A stretch of 49,883 bases of DNA from Pseudomonas sp. Ant30-3 (GTDB lineage: Bacteria; Pseudomonadota; Gammaproteobacteria; Pseudomonadales; Pseudomonadaceae), in assembly GCF_000690905.1 (NCBI RefSeq), contig NZ_JMCL01000141.1:1-49883 (forward strand), given 5' to 3'. The notes beneath the pieces were generated by a model. That model saw nothing but the letters and a program-made list of their open reading frames with translations, ran no database searches and was not told where the DNA came from. Positions 16,191 through 23,880 of this stretch are shown here, piece after piece. Made by a program: the position numbers and the translations under genes. Positions within the stretch are counted from its first letter, which is position 1. Each line of letters starts with the position of its first letter.

Positions 16191-17390
16191 ATGACTCAGC
16201 TCAATCCCCGCCCATTGGACGGCATCACCGTCATCAGCCTGGAGCACGCGATTGCTGCGCCTTTCTGCACGCGGCAACTGGCCGATCTGGGCGCTCGTGT
16301 GATCAAGGTTGAACGCCCCGGCACCGGTGATTTCGCCCGCGGCTACGATCAGCGGGTCGACGGTCTGGCCTCGCATTTTGTCTGGACCAACCGCTCCAAG
16401 GAAAGCCTCACCCTGGACCTGAAACAGGACGCCGCCAGCGGTATTCTCGAATCGCTGCTGGGCAAGGCCGACGTGCTGGTGCAGAACCTGGCACCGGGCG
16501 CGGCTGCACGCATGGGCCTGTCGTTCGAAGCGTTGCAGGCGCGTTTCCCGCGGCTGATCGTTTGCGATATTTCCGGTTATGGCGAAGGCGGACCTTACGA
16601 AAAGAAAAAGGCTTATGACCTGTTGATCCAGAGCGAGGGCGGCTTTCTTTCGGTGACCGGTGGCCCCGGCGAGGACGAGATGGCCAAGGCCGGCTGCTCG
16701 ATTGCCGACATCGCTGCGGGCATGTACGCCTACACCGGGATTCTCTCGGCGCTGATGCTGCGCGAAAAAACCGGCGTGGGCAGCCGCATCGACGTGTCGA
16801 TGCTGGAAAGCCTGGTCGAATGGATGGGCTACCCGATGTACTACGCCTACCAGGGTGCACCGCCGCCAGCCAGGGCCGGCGCCTCCCACGCGACTATCTA
16901 TCCGTACGGGCCGTTCCCCACCGGCGGTGGCGGCACGATCATGCTCGGCCTGCAAAACGAGCGCGAATGGGCGTTGTTCTGCGAGAAGGTTTTGCTGGAC
17001 CAGACCCTGGCGACGGACCCGCGTTTTTCGGCCAACTTCAAGCGCTCGGAGAATCGTGAAGCGTTGCGGCAGATCATCGTCGACGGCTTCTCGGCGTTGT
17101 CGGTCGATGAGGTGGTCGCCCGTCTGGAAGATGCGCAAATCGCCAACGCCCGGGTCAACGACATGCAGGGCGTCTGGGCGCATCCGCAACTCAAGGCCCG
17201 TGATCGCTGGCGCGAAGTCGACAGCCCGTGCGGGAAATTGCCGTCGCTGCTGCCGCCCGGCCAAAACAATGCGTTCACGCCGCGCATGGACGGCGTGCCG
17301 GACCTCGGCCAGCACAACCGCGAGATCCTCGCGGAGCTGGGTTTCTCTGAGGAAGACCTGACTCGGTTGACGGCCACCGGAGTGGTTTGA
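16191..17390 (+). CDS. ict: Family III CoA transferase (succinyl-CoA:itaconate type)
   Basis: About 399 residues from the ATG at 16191 with AGGTGA 6 bases upstream; a GTG 9 bases earlier is in frame but less likely. CaiB/BaiF fold: DGITVISLEHAIAAPFCTRQLADLGARVIKVERPGTGDFAR at the N-terminus, NKRSKESLTLDLK-type segment, and the catalytic aspartate in YDLLIQSEGG-SVTGGPGEDEM context. In the itaconate pathway this enzyme moves CoA from succinyl-CoA to itaconate in the cytosol. Synteny with hydratase and lyase genes supports that substrate, but family III transferases differ in acid specificity, so the symbol rests on context. Confidence 0.87.
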   Translation: MTQLNPRPLDGITVISLEHAIAAPFCTRQLADLGARVIKVERPGTGDFARGYDQRVDGLASHFVWTNRSKESLTLDLKQDAASGILESLLGKADVLVQNLAPGAAARMGLSFEALQARFPRLIVCDISGYGEGGPYEKKKAYDLLIQSEGGFLSVTGGPGEDEMAKAGCSIADIAAGMYAYTGILSALMLREKTGVGSRIDVSMLESLVEWMGYPMYYAYQGAPPPARAGASHATIYPYGPFPTGGGGTIMLGLQNEREWALFCEKVLLDQTLATDPRFSANFKRSENREALRQIIVDGFSALSVDEVVARLEDAQIANARVNDMQGVWAHPQLKARDRWREVDSPCGKLPSLLPPGQNNAFTPRMDGVPDLGQHNREILAELGFSEEDLTRLTATGVV

Positions 17391-17418
17391 AGAGTTCACC
17401 GTTCAAGAGGATTCATGC

Positions 17419-18243
17419 ATGCGCCAAACCATCGTCCGCTCTGCCCTGTTTGTGCCCGGCAGTCGCCCCGAGCGTTTCGCCAAGGCCCTAGCCGCCGGCG
17501 CCGACGCGGTCATCGTAGATTTCGAGGACGCTGTGGAGGAAGCGCTGAAACGTCAGGCCCGCGAACATCTGGCGGACTTTTTAACCAAGCAATCAGAGGC
17601 GTCGGTCTGGGTGCGCGTCAATGCTCCGGATCACCCGGAGCACGCGGCAGACCTGACGTTCTGTGCGCATCACAAAGGCGTCGTCGGCGTGCTGCTGCCC
17701 AAGGTTGAAAGCGCCGCGCATGTTGCTGCCGTGTGGCAGACCGGCAAACCGATCTGGCCGATTATCGAAAGCGCCAAAGGCCTGCTGGCGCTGCAGCAAA
17801 TTGCCCACGCCGAGGGGGTCGAGCGTTTGTCATTTGGCAGCCTCGACCTCGCCCTCGATTTGAACCTGAACACCGGCACCGCCGCCGCGCTGCTGTTTCT
17901 CGATCAGGCGCGCATGGCCGTGCAACTGCACTCGCGCGGCGCCGATTTGCTGCCGCCGCTGGATGGCGTGTTCCCGGCCATCGGCGATCCCGACGGTTTG
18001 CAGCGGGCCGTTCGTCACGCCTACGACATGGGTTACGGCGGCGCGCTGTGCATTCATCCCAATCAAGTGGCGGTCATTCATGCCGCCCTCGCCCCCAGCG
18101 CCGACGACCTCGACTGGGCGCGAAAAGTCGTGCAAGCCAGCGCGGCGGCGAACGGCGCCGGTGCTTTTCAGCTGGACGGGCAAATGATCGACGCCCCGGT
18201 GCTGCTGCGCGCGCAACGGCTTCTGGCCCTGGCTAAGAACTGA
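17419..18243 (+). CDS. ccl: CitE/HpcH-family CoA-ester lyase, probable citramalyl-CoA lyase
   Basis: 274 residues, TIM-barrel of the citrate-lyase beta-subunit family. Seen: RSALFVPGSRPERFAKAL at the start, DAVIVDFEDAVEEA (metal-binding Glu/Asp), VWVRVNA, LLPKVESAAHV, WPIIESAKGLLALQQIA, ERLSFGSLDLALDL and GALCIHPNQVAVI, which contribute the Mg and CoA sites. In itaconate breakdown it cleaves citramalyl-CoA to pyruvate and acetyl-CoA, completing the three-step route with the transferase and hydratase encoded upstream. It lies 28 bases after the transferase gene. Confidence 0.87.
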   Translation: MRQTIVRSALFVPGSRPERFAKALAAGADAVIVDFEDAVEEALKRQAREHLADFLTKQSEASVWVRVNAPDHPEHAADLTFCAHHKGVVGVLLPKVESAAHVAAVWQTGKPIWPIIESAKGLLALQQIAHAEGVERLSFGSLDLALDLNLNTGTAAALLFLDQARMAVQLHSRGADLLPPLDGVFPAIGDPDGLQRAVRHAYDMGYGGALCIHPNQVAVIHAALAPSADDLDWARKVVQASAAANGAGAFQLDGQMIDAPVLLRAQRLLALAKN

Positions 18244-18408
18244 GCGCGTTCACCGCGCCCGAACGCTGGGTTATGCAAAAGCTGATTCAGCAAACGCCTG
18301 CGATTGGGCATCTTGGGATGGGAGAAACTTCGAAACCGCCTCACCCGCGAGGGCCGGAATACGTCCTCAACGACTGACTTCCCTTACAACAATAACAAGG
18401 TGATCACG

Positions 18409-19407
18409 ATGTTGAAGCTGACCAAGGCGCTGCTCTGCGCCGCCGCTGTTTCCATGGCAGGCCTCGCGCAGGCTGCCGACCCGATAATCATCAAGTTCGC
18501 CCACGTGGTAGCCGACAACACGCCCAAAGGCCAGGGCGCGCTGATGTTCCAGAAACTGGTGGCCGAACACCCAAAGCTCAAGGACCGGGTGAAAGTCGAG
18601 GTGTACCCTAACTCGGCGCTGTTTGGCGATGGCAAGGAAATGGAAGCGCTGTTGGTCGGCGATGTGCAGATGCTCGCCCCGTCACTGGCGAAGTTCGAGC
18701 AGTACACCAAAAAGGTGCAAATTTTCGACCTGCCCTTCCTGTTCAACGACCTGGCTGCAGTCGACCGCTTTCAGCAAGGTCCGCAGGGTAAGGCGTTGCT
18801 GTCCTCAATGAATGACAAGGGCATTCATGGCCTGGCGTATTGGCACAACGGCCTCAAGCAGCTGTCCGCGAACAAGAAAGTGATTCTGCCCAAGGATGCG
18901 CGGGGCCTGAAATTCCGTGTGCAGGCATCGAGTGTGCTCGAGGAACAGTTCAAAGCGATCCGCGCCAACCCGCGCAAGATGAGCTTTGCCGAGGTGTACC
19001 AAGGCTTGCAGACCGGCACCGTCAACGGCACTGAAAATACCTGGTCCAACTACGAGAGCCAGAAAGTCTACGAAGTGCAGCCGTTCTTCACCGAAACCAA
19101 CCATGGCCTGATCGACTACATGGTCATCACCAACGCAAAATTCTGGAACGGCCTGCCAGAAGATGTGCGCAGCGAGCTGCAAACCATCATGGATCAAGTC
19201 ACGGTCAAGGTGAACGAACAGGCTGAAGCCCTCAACCGCACGGCCAAACAGACGATCATCAACGCCAAGACCAGCGAGATCGACCCGCTGACGCCTGAGC
19301 AACGCCAGCAATGGCGCGACGCGATGCGCCCGGTGTGGGACAAGTTCTCGGATGAAATCGGCGCAGACCTGATCAAGGCGGCGGACGAGTCCAACAAGGC
19401 GTCGTGA
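18409..19407 (+). CDS. dctP: TRAP transporter substrate-binding protein DctP, no membrane subunits nearby
   Basis: 332 residues from the ATG at 18409 (AGGTGA upstream). Signal peptide MLKLTKALLCAAAVSMAGLAQA, then the DctP pattern: IIIKFAHVVADNTPKGQGALMFQKLVAEH, VYPNSALFGDGKEMEALLVGDVQM, and FRVQASSVLEEQFKAIRANPRKMSFAEVYQGLQTGTVNGTENTWSNYES, which includes the arginine that binds the substrate carboxylate. It would capture a dicarboxylate in the periplasm. The DctQ and DctM permease genes that follow dctP in the comparable P. aeruginosa locus are absent: a hairpin and a convergent hydrolase gene follow instead. The 165 bases between the lyase and this gene are unusually long for the operon and may hold a separate promoter. 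Confidence 0.92.
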   Translation: MLKLTKALLCAAAVSMAGLAQAADPIIIKFAHVVADNTPKGQGALMFQKLVAEHPKLKDRVKVEVYPNSALFGDGKEMEALLVGDVQMLAPSLAKFEQYTKKVQIFDLPFLFNDLAAVDRFQQGPQGKALLSSMNDKGIHGLAYWHNGLKQLSANKKVILPKDARGLKFRVQASSVLEEQFKAIRANPRKMSFAEVYQGLQTGTVNGTENTWSNYESQKVYEVQPFFTETNHGLIDYMVITNAKFWNGLPEDVRSELQTIMDQVTVKVNEQAEALNRTAKQTIINAKTSEIDPLTPEQRQQWRDAMRPVWDKFSDEIGADLIKAADESNKAS

Positions 19408-19424
19408 GTCTCAGGCGTCTTGCA

Positions 19425-19456
19425 TGACAGTGAGAGCCGCCCGGGCTCTCACGTCA
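19425..19456. terminator. Stem-loop between convergent genes
   Basis: GTGAGAGCC (19430-19438) pairs with GGCTCTCAC (19444-19452) across a 5-base loop, extended by TGAC/GTCA outside. It lies between the ends of dctP and the opposite-strand hydrolase. There is no clean T-run, so it may work with Rho or from both sides. Confidence 0.55.
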
Positions 19457-19469
19457 TTCGGGTTAAAAA

Positions 19470-20294
19470 CTACGATTGCACGAACGCCAGCAGGTCGGCA
19501 TTGAGCCGCTCCTTGTGGGTGTCGGTGATCCCGTGCGGCGCGCCTTCGTAAACGATCAGTTTGTTGTCCTTGATCAGTTTCGCCGAGGCACGCCCGGCGG
19601 CATCGATGGGCACGATCTGATCGTCGTCACCGTGGATGATCAATGTTGGCACGTCGAATTTCTTCAGGTCCTCGGTAAAGTCGGTTTCAGAAAACGCCTT
19701 GATACTGTCGTAGGTATTTTTGTGGCCGCCGCGCATGCCCTGCAACCACCAGGCATTGATGACGCCCTGGGACGGCTTGACGTCCGGCCGGTTGTAGCCG
19801 AAAAACGGCCCGCTGGGGATGTCGATGAAAAGCTTCGAGCGGTCCGCCAGCAAGCCTTCGCGAATTCCGTCAAAAACTGACACTGGCAGCCCGCCCGGAT
19901 TGGCGTCAGTCTTGACCATCAGTGGCGGCACGGCAGAAATCAGCCCGGCTTTTTTCACCCGGGCAGTGCCGTGACGGCCGATGTACCGCGCCACTTCACC
20001 GCCACCCGTGGAGAAACCGAACAAGGTCGCATCGCGCACATCAAGATGGTCGAGCAATTGCGCCAGGTCATCGGCGTAATGGTCCATGTCGTTGCCGTCC
20101 CATGGCTGACTGGAGCGACCATGACCACGGCGGTCATGGGCGATGCAGCGGCAGCCGTTGGCAGCCAGGTGATACATCTGTGATTCCCAACTGTCGGCGT
20201 CCAGCGGCCAGCCATGGCAGAACACGACAACCGGGCCGCTGCCCCAATCCTTGTAGTAAATGTCCACGCCTTCTTTAGTGGTAAAAGTACTCAT
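19470..20294 (-). CDS. Alpha/beta hydrolase, cofactor-free chloroperoxidase/arylesterase type
   Basis: 274 residues, no signal peptide. Nucleophile serine in GFSTGGGEVARYIGRHG, oxyanion-hole HGWPLDADSW, acid in IIHGDDDQIVP and histidine in GAPHGITDTHKERLNADLLAF: the full triad of the bacterial non-heme chloroperoxidases, which act mainly as esterases or perhydrolases in vivo. It starts at ATG 20294. The gene is monocistronic and converges with dctP. The natural substrate cannot be read from sequence. Confidence 0.92.
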   Translation of the reverse strand: MSTFTTKEGVDIYYKDWGSGPVVVFCHGWPLDADSWESQMYHLAANGCRCIAHDRRGHGRSSQPWDGNDMDHYADDLAQLLDHLDVRDATLFGFSTGGGEVARYIGRHGTARVKKAGLISAVPPLMVKTDANPGGLPVSVFDGIREGLLADRSKLFIDIPSGPFFGYNRPDVKPSQGVINAWWLQGMRGGHKNTYDSIKAFSETDFTEDLKKFDVPTLIIHGDDDQIVPIDAAGRASAKLIKDNKLIVYEGAPHGITDTHKERLNADLLAFVQS

Positions 20295-20412
20295 GGTTCG
20301 CGCACTCCTCGGTTTTTCATGGATGGGAAATTATCGTCGCGTGCGGTTACAGCGGCGGGATCCGGGACAGCCGTCTGCCTGCAGCAGCATGCGCAACCCC
20401 AGCGCAACGCAG

Positions 20413-20430
20413 CTACGTAAAACCGGCAAG
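20413..20430 (+). repeat. CTACGTAAAA motif copy 1
   Basis: Reads CTACGTAAAACCGGCAAG. It contains the palindrome TACGTA and shares nearly all positions with the copies at 20484 and 20658. Possible regulator-binding site. Confidence 0.45.
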
Positions 20431-20431
20431 T

Positions 20432-20466
20432 AGCTGCGCACCGAGCAAGCTCGACAGCTGCTACAG
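20432..20466. repeat. REP-like palindrome, single copy
   Basis: GTAGCTGC...GCAGCTGCTAC-type arms flanking a CGAGCAAGCTCG core; related to the REP family with AGCAGCTG ends seen elsewhere in the window. Confidence 0.55.
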
Positions 20467-20483
20467 GTAGTGTGTTGTTCTGT

Positions 20484-20506
20484 GCAAATTTGCCTGTTTT
20501 ACGTAG
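20484..20506 (-). repeat. CTACGTAAAA motif copy 2 (opposite strand)
   Basis: On the minus strand it reads CTACGTAAAACAGGCAAAT and then TTGC. Inverted with respect to copies 1 and 3. Confidence 0.45.
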
Positions 20507-20657
20507 TGCCTTGCGCTGAGTCGTGGGCCGTTAACGGAAAGCTCAACGCAGAAGAAACGATCAAACACGATAAACGTCGCATGCCCTGCCCCTCGGATGG
20601 AATGGTCGGCTGGTGCTTCGTGAACGCAGGCATGATGGTTAAATGCAGGGCAGTGGA

Positions 20658-20676
20658 CTACGTAAAAACGGCAAAT
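20658..20676 (+). repeat. CTACGTAAAA motif copy 3
   Basis: Reads CTACGTAAAAACGGCAAAT; same orientation as copy 1, 103 bases upstream of the lipoprotein start. Confidence 0.45.
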
Positions 20677-20778
20677 CGAAAGCGGCAATAGCGGGTCTGG
20701 CCGACGCATTCGGTCGGACCTGACCCAACACGGTCTAGACTGAAAAAGAGCACGACAGCCTGAATCAGGGGAACCGGC

Positions 20779-21078
20779 ATGACCAGACTTTCAGCGGCGC
20801 ACTGCTCGTCATGGGTCCCTCTGATCCTGCTCGCGACGCTGCTGGGGCTGACCGCTGGATGCGCCGGCAACGCCGCCAAGTCTCGTTATTCCGCTTCAAC
20901 CATCGGATCAAGCTGCTACGCGAAAGCGCTTCCGACCGTGGGCGAAGGTGGTCTGGCCTGGGGCGATACCTTGAACATGGCCCGCAAAAAATCCATGAAT
21001 AATTGCGTACGCTATGCCGGGCGTTCCGGTGGCACCCCGAACACGTGCCAAGTGGTATTGGCACAGTGCCGAAAATGA
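20779..21078 (+). CDS. Small cysteine-containing lipoprotein of unknown function
   Basis: 99 residues. It has a type II signal peptide with lipobox LTAGC at residues 24-28, so it should be lipid-anchored. The mature part of about 70 residues has cysteines in SSCYAKALP, NNCVRYAG, NTCQVVLAQC, likely forming two disulfides, and a GGLAWGDTLNMARKKSM segment resembling small secreted proteins that sit near chemotaxis or cell-envelope genes. AGGGGA lies 6-7 bases before the ATG. No family recognised. The chemoreceptor gene follows 104 bases downstream, apparently with its own promoter. Confidence 0.78.
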   Translation: MTRLSAAHCSSWVPLILLATLLGLTAGCAGNAAKSRYSASTIGSSCYAKALPTVGEGGLAWGDTLNMARKKSMNNCVRYAGRSGGTPNTCQVVLAQCRK

Positions 21079-21127
21079 CAGTATTGCTATCACCCGACGA
21101 ACAACCCGGTCTTTTGGCGATTGTTAT

Positions 21128-21154
21128 TAACCTTTCATTCTGTGCGGCCGATGT
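21128..21154 (+). promoter_or_regulatory. Candidate FliA (sigma-28) promoter
   Basis: TAACCTTT, 11 bases, GCCGATGT: close to the flagellar sigma consensus TAAAGTTT-N11-GCCGATAA, at the right distance ahead of the chemoreceptor start at 21183. A chemoreceptor gene is a natural FliA target. Confidence 0.45.
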
Positions 21155-21182
21155 CTTGAGCTTAGGCAAAGGAGCAACACAG

Positions 21183-22748
21183 ATGAGAAACAACCAGCCC
21201 GTCACGCAGCGCGAGGTTTCGCTTGGACCTCAGCAAAAACTCATCTCGACCACGGATGCCCGAGGCAACATCACGTATTGCAACGACGCGTTTGTAGAGA
21301 TCAGCGGTTTTGTCAGGGAGGACCTGATCGGCGCGCCGCAGAATATTGTCCGCCACCCCGATGTGCCGCCCGCGGTATTCGCCCACATGTGGGCCGCGCT
21401 GAAGCTGGGCAAGCCGTGGATGGGCATCGTCAAGAATCGCTCGAAAACCGGCGATCACTATTGGGTCAACGCTTACGTCACGCCTGTTTTCGAAGGCAGC
21501 CAGGTGATCGGTTATGAATCGGTGCGGGTCAAACCGACTGCCGAACAGGTCCGTCGCGCTGAAGCGCTTTACAAGCGGATCAGTCTGGGCAAGGCCGCCG
21601 TTCCCGCCAGCGATCAATGGCAACCCGCCCTGCTCGCCTGGCTGCCAGTGCTGACGATGGGTCTGGTCGGCACCGCGGGCGGCATCTGGCTGGGCGCCAC
21701 TGAAGCGGCCCTCCTGACGATTGCCGCTTCGGTACCGATCGGTCTGTTCATTTCCCGCCGGCAGAATCGCGGCGCGCTCAAACTGCTGGCGTTGGCTGAA
21801 TCTTCCACCTGCGACGCGCTGCTCAGCAAAATGTACAGCGATGAACGCGGCCCTCAGGCGCGTCTGGAAACGGCGTTTGTCAGTCAGGCCTCGCGCCTCA
21901 AGACCTGCCTCACGCGCCTGCAGGATACGGCCGAGCAATTGACCAGCCTGGCGGGCAAATCCGACGGTCTGGCCGCTGACAGTTCGCGTGGACTTGATCG
22001 TCAGCGTGTTGAAACCGAGCAGGTCTCGGCAGCGGTCAATCAGATGGCGGCGACCACACAGGAAGTCGCCAGCCACGTCCAGCGCACTGCCGATGCAACG
22101 CAGGAAGCCAATGTGCTGACTGCGCGCGGACGCGATGTCGCGCGTGATACCCGCGAGTCGATCCAGCGCCTCTCTGTAGTGGTGGGCGAAACAGGGTTAA
22201 CCGTGGCGCAACTGGCCAAGGACAGCAATGAAATCGGCACGGTGGTCGACGTCATCAAAGGCATTGCCGACCAGACCAACCTGCTCGCGCTGAACGCCGC
22301 CATCGAAGCCGCTCGCGCGGGTGATATGGGTCGCGGCTTTGCGGTGGTGGCGGATGAAGTGCGGCAGCTGGCACAACGCACCACTGAGTCCACTGCGCAG
22401 ATTCATGGCCTGATTTCCAAACTGCAGGTGTCGTCCAGCAACGCCGTGAAAACCATGGAAAGTGGCCATCGTCAGGCAGAGGAAGGCGTGGCCTGGGTGC
22501 TTGAGGCCGATAAAGCCTTGGTCGGCATCAGCGCGGCGGTCGCAAACATTACCGACATGACCACCCAGATCGCCGCCGCGACCGAAGAGCAAACGGCGGT
22601 GGCCGAGGAAATCAGCCGCAACATCACCACCATCGCGCATCTGGCCGACCAGACGTCTGAACAGGCCAGGCACTCGGCCCAGCTGAGCACCGAACTGACG
22701 CAGACCGCAAAAACCCAGTACTCGCTGGTGGAGCGGTTCAACCGGTAG
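21183..22748 (+). CDS. Aer-like methyl-accepting chemotaxis protein with N-terminal PAS domain
   Basis: 521 residues from ATG 21183 (AGGAG upstream), the size of Aer-type energy-taxis receptors. A PAS domain occupies residues 1-115 (LISTTDARGNITYCNDAFVEISGFVREDLIGAPQNIVRHPDVP), which in Aer binds FAD and senses redox state. Two closely spaced hydrophobic segments lie near residues 145-190 with almost no periplasmic loop, followed by the cytoplasmic signalling domain. Its tip, GIADQTNLLALNAAIEAARAGDMGRGFAVVADEVRQLAQRT, contacts CheA and CheW. There is no ligand-binding periplasmic domain, so the signal is probably internal. A REP doublet follows the stop. Confidence 0.92.
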   Translation: MRNNQPVTQREVSLGPQQKLISTTDARGNITYCNDAFVEISGFVREDLIGAPQNIVRHPDVPPAVFAHMWAALKLGKPWMGIVKNRSKTGDHYWVNAYVTPVFEGSQVIGYESVRVKPTAEQVRRAEALYKRISLGKAAVPASDQWQPALLAWLPVLTMGLVGTAGGIWLGATEAALLTIAASVPIGLFISRRQNRGALKLLALAESSTCDALLSKMYSDERGPQARLETAFVSQASRLKTCLTRLQDTAEQLTSLAGKSDGLAADSSRGLDRQRVETEQVSAAVNQMAATTQEVASHVQRTADATQEANVLTARGRDVARDTRESIQRLSVVVGETGLTVAQLAKDSNEIGTVVDVIKGIADQTNLLALNAAIEAARAGDMGRGFAVVADEVRQLAQRTTESTAQIHGLISKLQVSSSNAVKTMESGHRQAEEGVAWVLEADKALVGISAAVANITDMTTQIAAATEEQTAVAEEISRNITTIAHLADQTSEQARHSAQLSTELTQTAKTQYSLVERFNR

Positions 22749-22759
22749 TCGCTCGTCTG

Positions 22760-22890
22760 TGTAGCAGCTGGCGAAGCCTGCGTCCGGCTGCGAAGCAGTC
22801 GTAATGGTGAATGCGTTCCGCGCTCATTCACCAAGTAGGCTGATTTTACGACTGCTTCGCAGCCGGACGCAGGCTTCGCCAGCTGCTACA
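22760..22890. repeat. REP doublet (REPIN) with perfect arms
   Basis: Two inverted REP copies of about 45 bases (22760-22804 and 22846-22890) match without mismatch; the spacer has its own inverted GGTGAATG/CATTCACC. It lies between the chemoreceptor end and the LysR end, and shares arms and spacer with the element at 46926-47054. Confidence 0.9.
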
Positions 22891-22911
22891 AGAAGACGGT
22901 GGATTGTCGAC

Positions 22912-23781
22912 TCAACGATGAAAATCATGGCCGATCAATCCCACCAGCACTTCAGCCGCCCCACTCAACTCGCCGGGCGCTGACATCAGACGCAATTCAT
23001 GCATTGGCAATTCGGGAAATCCGTCCGCCAGCGTCAGCATGCGCATGCCTTCACCGACCCGGGCGCGGTCGACAATGCCAATTGCCAGACCGGCCTCGAT
23101 GGCGGCGTCAAGCGCGGTGACGCCCGCGCTGATGATCACCGTTCGCCAGCGTCGACCCAGCCGCGACAGGTTGTCGATCGCCACTGCGCGATACGGGCAG
23201 CCCTTGCTGTGCAACGCCAACGGCACCGGTTTGCTCGGGTCCAGCGTGTAGTCGTGCGCGGCGACCCAGACAGGTTCGGTCACCCCGAAGGTTTTCAGGC
23301 AACGCGCGTCCGCTGCCGCCACGTCAACCGGCTCGACCAGCAACGCCATGTCCAGCTGCCCGCGCTCCAGGCGTGCGCTCAAGCGCCCACTGTTACCGGT
23401 TTCCACTTCCAGTTCGATGCCCGGAAAATCCGCGGTCAGGTGCGGCAACGTACAGCCCAGCACGGCTGCGGCGTATTCCTCGGAGATTCCCAGCCTGATC
23501 CGCCCACTGGCCACCGGCGCGGTAAAGCCGGCCAGCAGGCGATCGTGCAGTTGCAACAGTTCGGCGGTTTGCAGCGCGAAGCGTCGACCCAGTGGCGTCA
23601 GTGTCACGGTCTGGTTATCACGCTCCAGCAGCCGCCCTCCCGCCAGCGCTTCCAGGCGCCGAACGTGCAGGCTCACCGCCGAAGGACTTTTGTTCAGAAA
23701 ATGCGACGCCGCGAGAAACTGACCAAAGCGCACGATGGCGTGAAACGTTCGCAGCAGATCAATCTCGAGGGTCTCGGACAT
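22912..23781 (-). CDS. LysR-family transcriptional regulator
   Basis: About 289 residues from ATG 23781. Winged helix-turn-helix: LLRTFHAIVRFGQFLAASHFLNKSPSAVSLHVRRLEALAGGRLLERDNQTVTLTPLGRRF. The effector domain follows (RIRLGISEEYAAAVLGCTLPHL, ALDAAIEAGLAIGIVDRARVGEGMRML). It is transcribed divergently from an EamA-family exporter gene across 99 bases, so control of that exporter is likely. A longer in-frame start at 23841 would run into the exporter's promoter and is not favoured. Confidence 0.9.
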   Translation of the reverse strand: MSETLEIDLLRTFHAIVRFGQFLAASHFLNKSPSAVSLHVRRLEALAGGRLLERDNQTVTLTPLGRRFALQTAELLQLHDRLLAGFTAPVASGRIRLGISEEYAAAVLGCTLPHLTADFPGIELEVETGNSGRLSARLERGQLDMALLVEPVDVAAADARCLKTFGVTEPVWVAAHDYTLDPSKPVPLALHSKGCPYRAVAIDNLSRLGRRWRTVIISAGVTALDAAIEAGLAIGIVDRARVGEGMRMLTLADGFPELPMHELRLMSAPGELSGAAEVLVGLIGHDFHR

Positions 23782-23820
23782 GGTTCTGGATTCCTGCATC
23801 AGTCGTGCTGATCGTATCGT

Positions 23821-23858
23821 TTGATTGCACCAGCGGTTCATTCATACCATCGAATCAA
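23821..23858. promoter_or_regulatory. Inverted TTGATT/AATCAA pair in the LysR-EamA gap
   Basis: TTGATT (23821-23826) and AATCAA (23853-23858), with GTTTGATT versus AATCAAGC when extended. Candidate LysR operator. Confidence 0.3.
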
Positions 23859-23880
23859 GCCCACTGTCAGGTGCCACGCG

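Larger units (their letters stand above)
20295..20778. other. 484-bp intergenic region with three copies of a CTACGTAAAA motif
   Basis: No convincing gene. It holds a REP-like palindrome (20432-20466), three copies of a 17-19-base motif (20413, 20484 and 20658) and a GU-tolerant hairpin near 20694-20721. It lies between the divergently read hydrolase and lipoprotein genes, so promoters for both should be here. Confidence 0.6.

Noticed and set aside
15966..17399. 477-codon minus-strand frame
   Set aside because: Antisense shadow of the CoA transferase gene, which has clear family motifs.
20470..20691. 73-codon plus-strand ORF in the intergenic region
   Set aside because: No Shine-Dalgarno sequence, overlaps two CTACGTAAAA motifs, no recognisable features.
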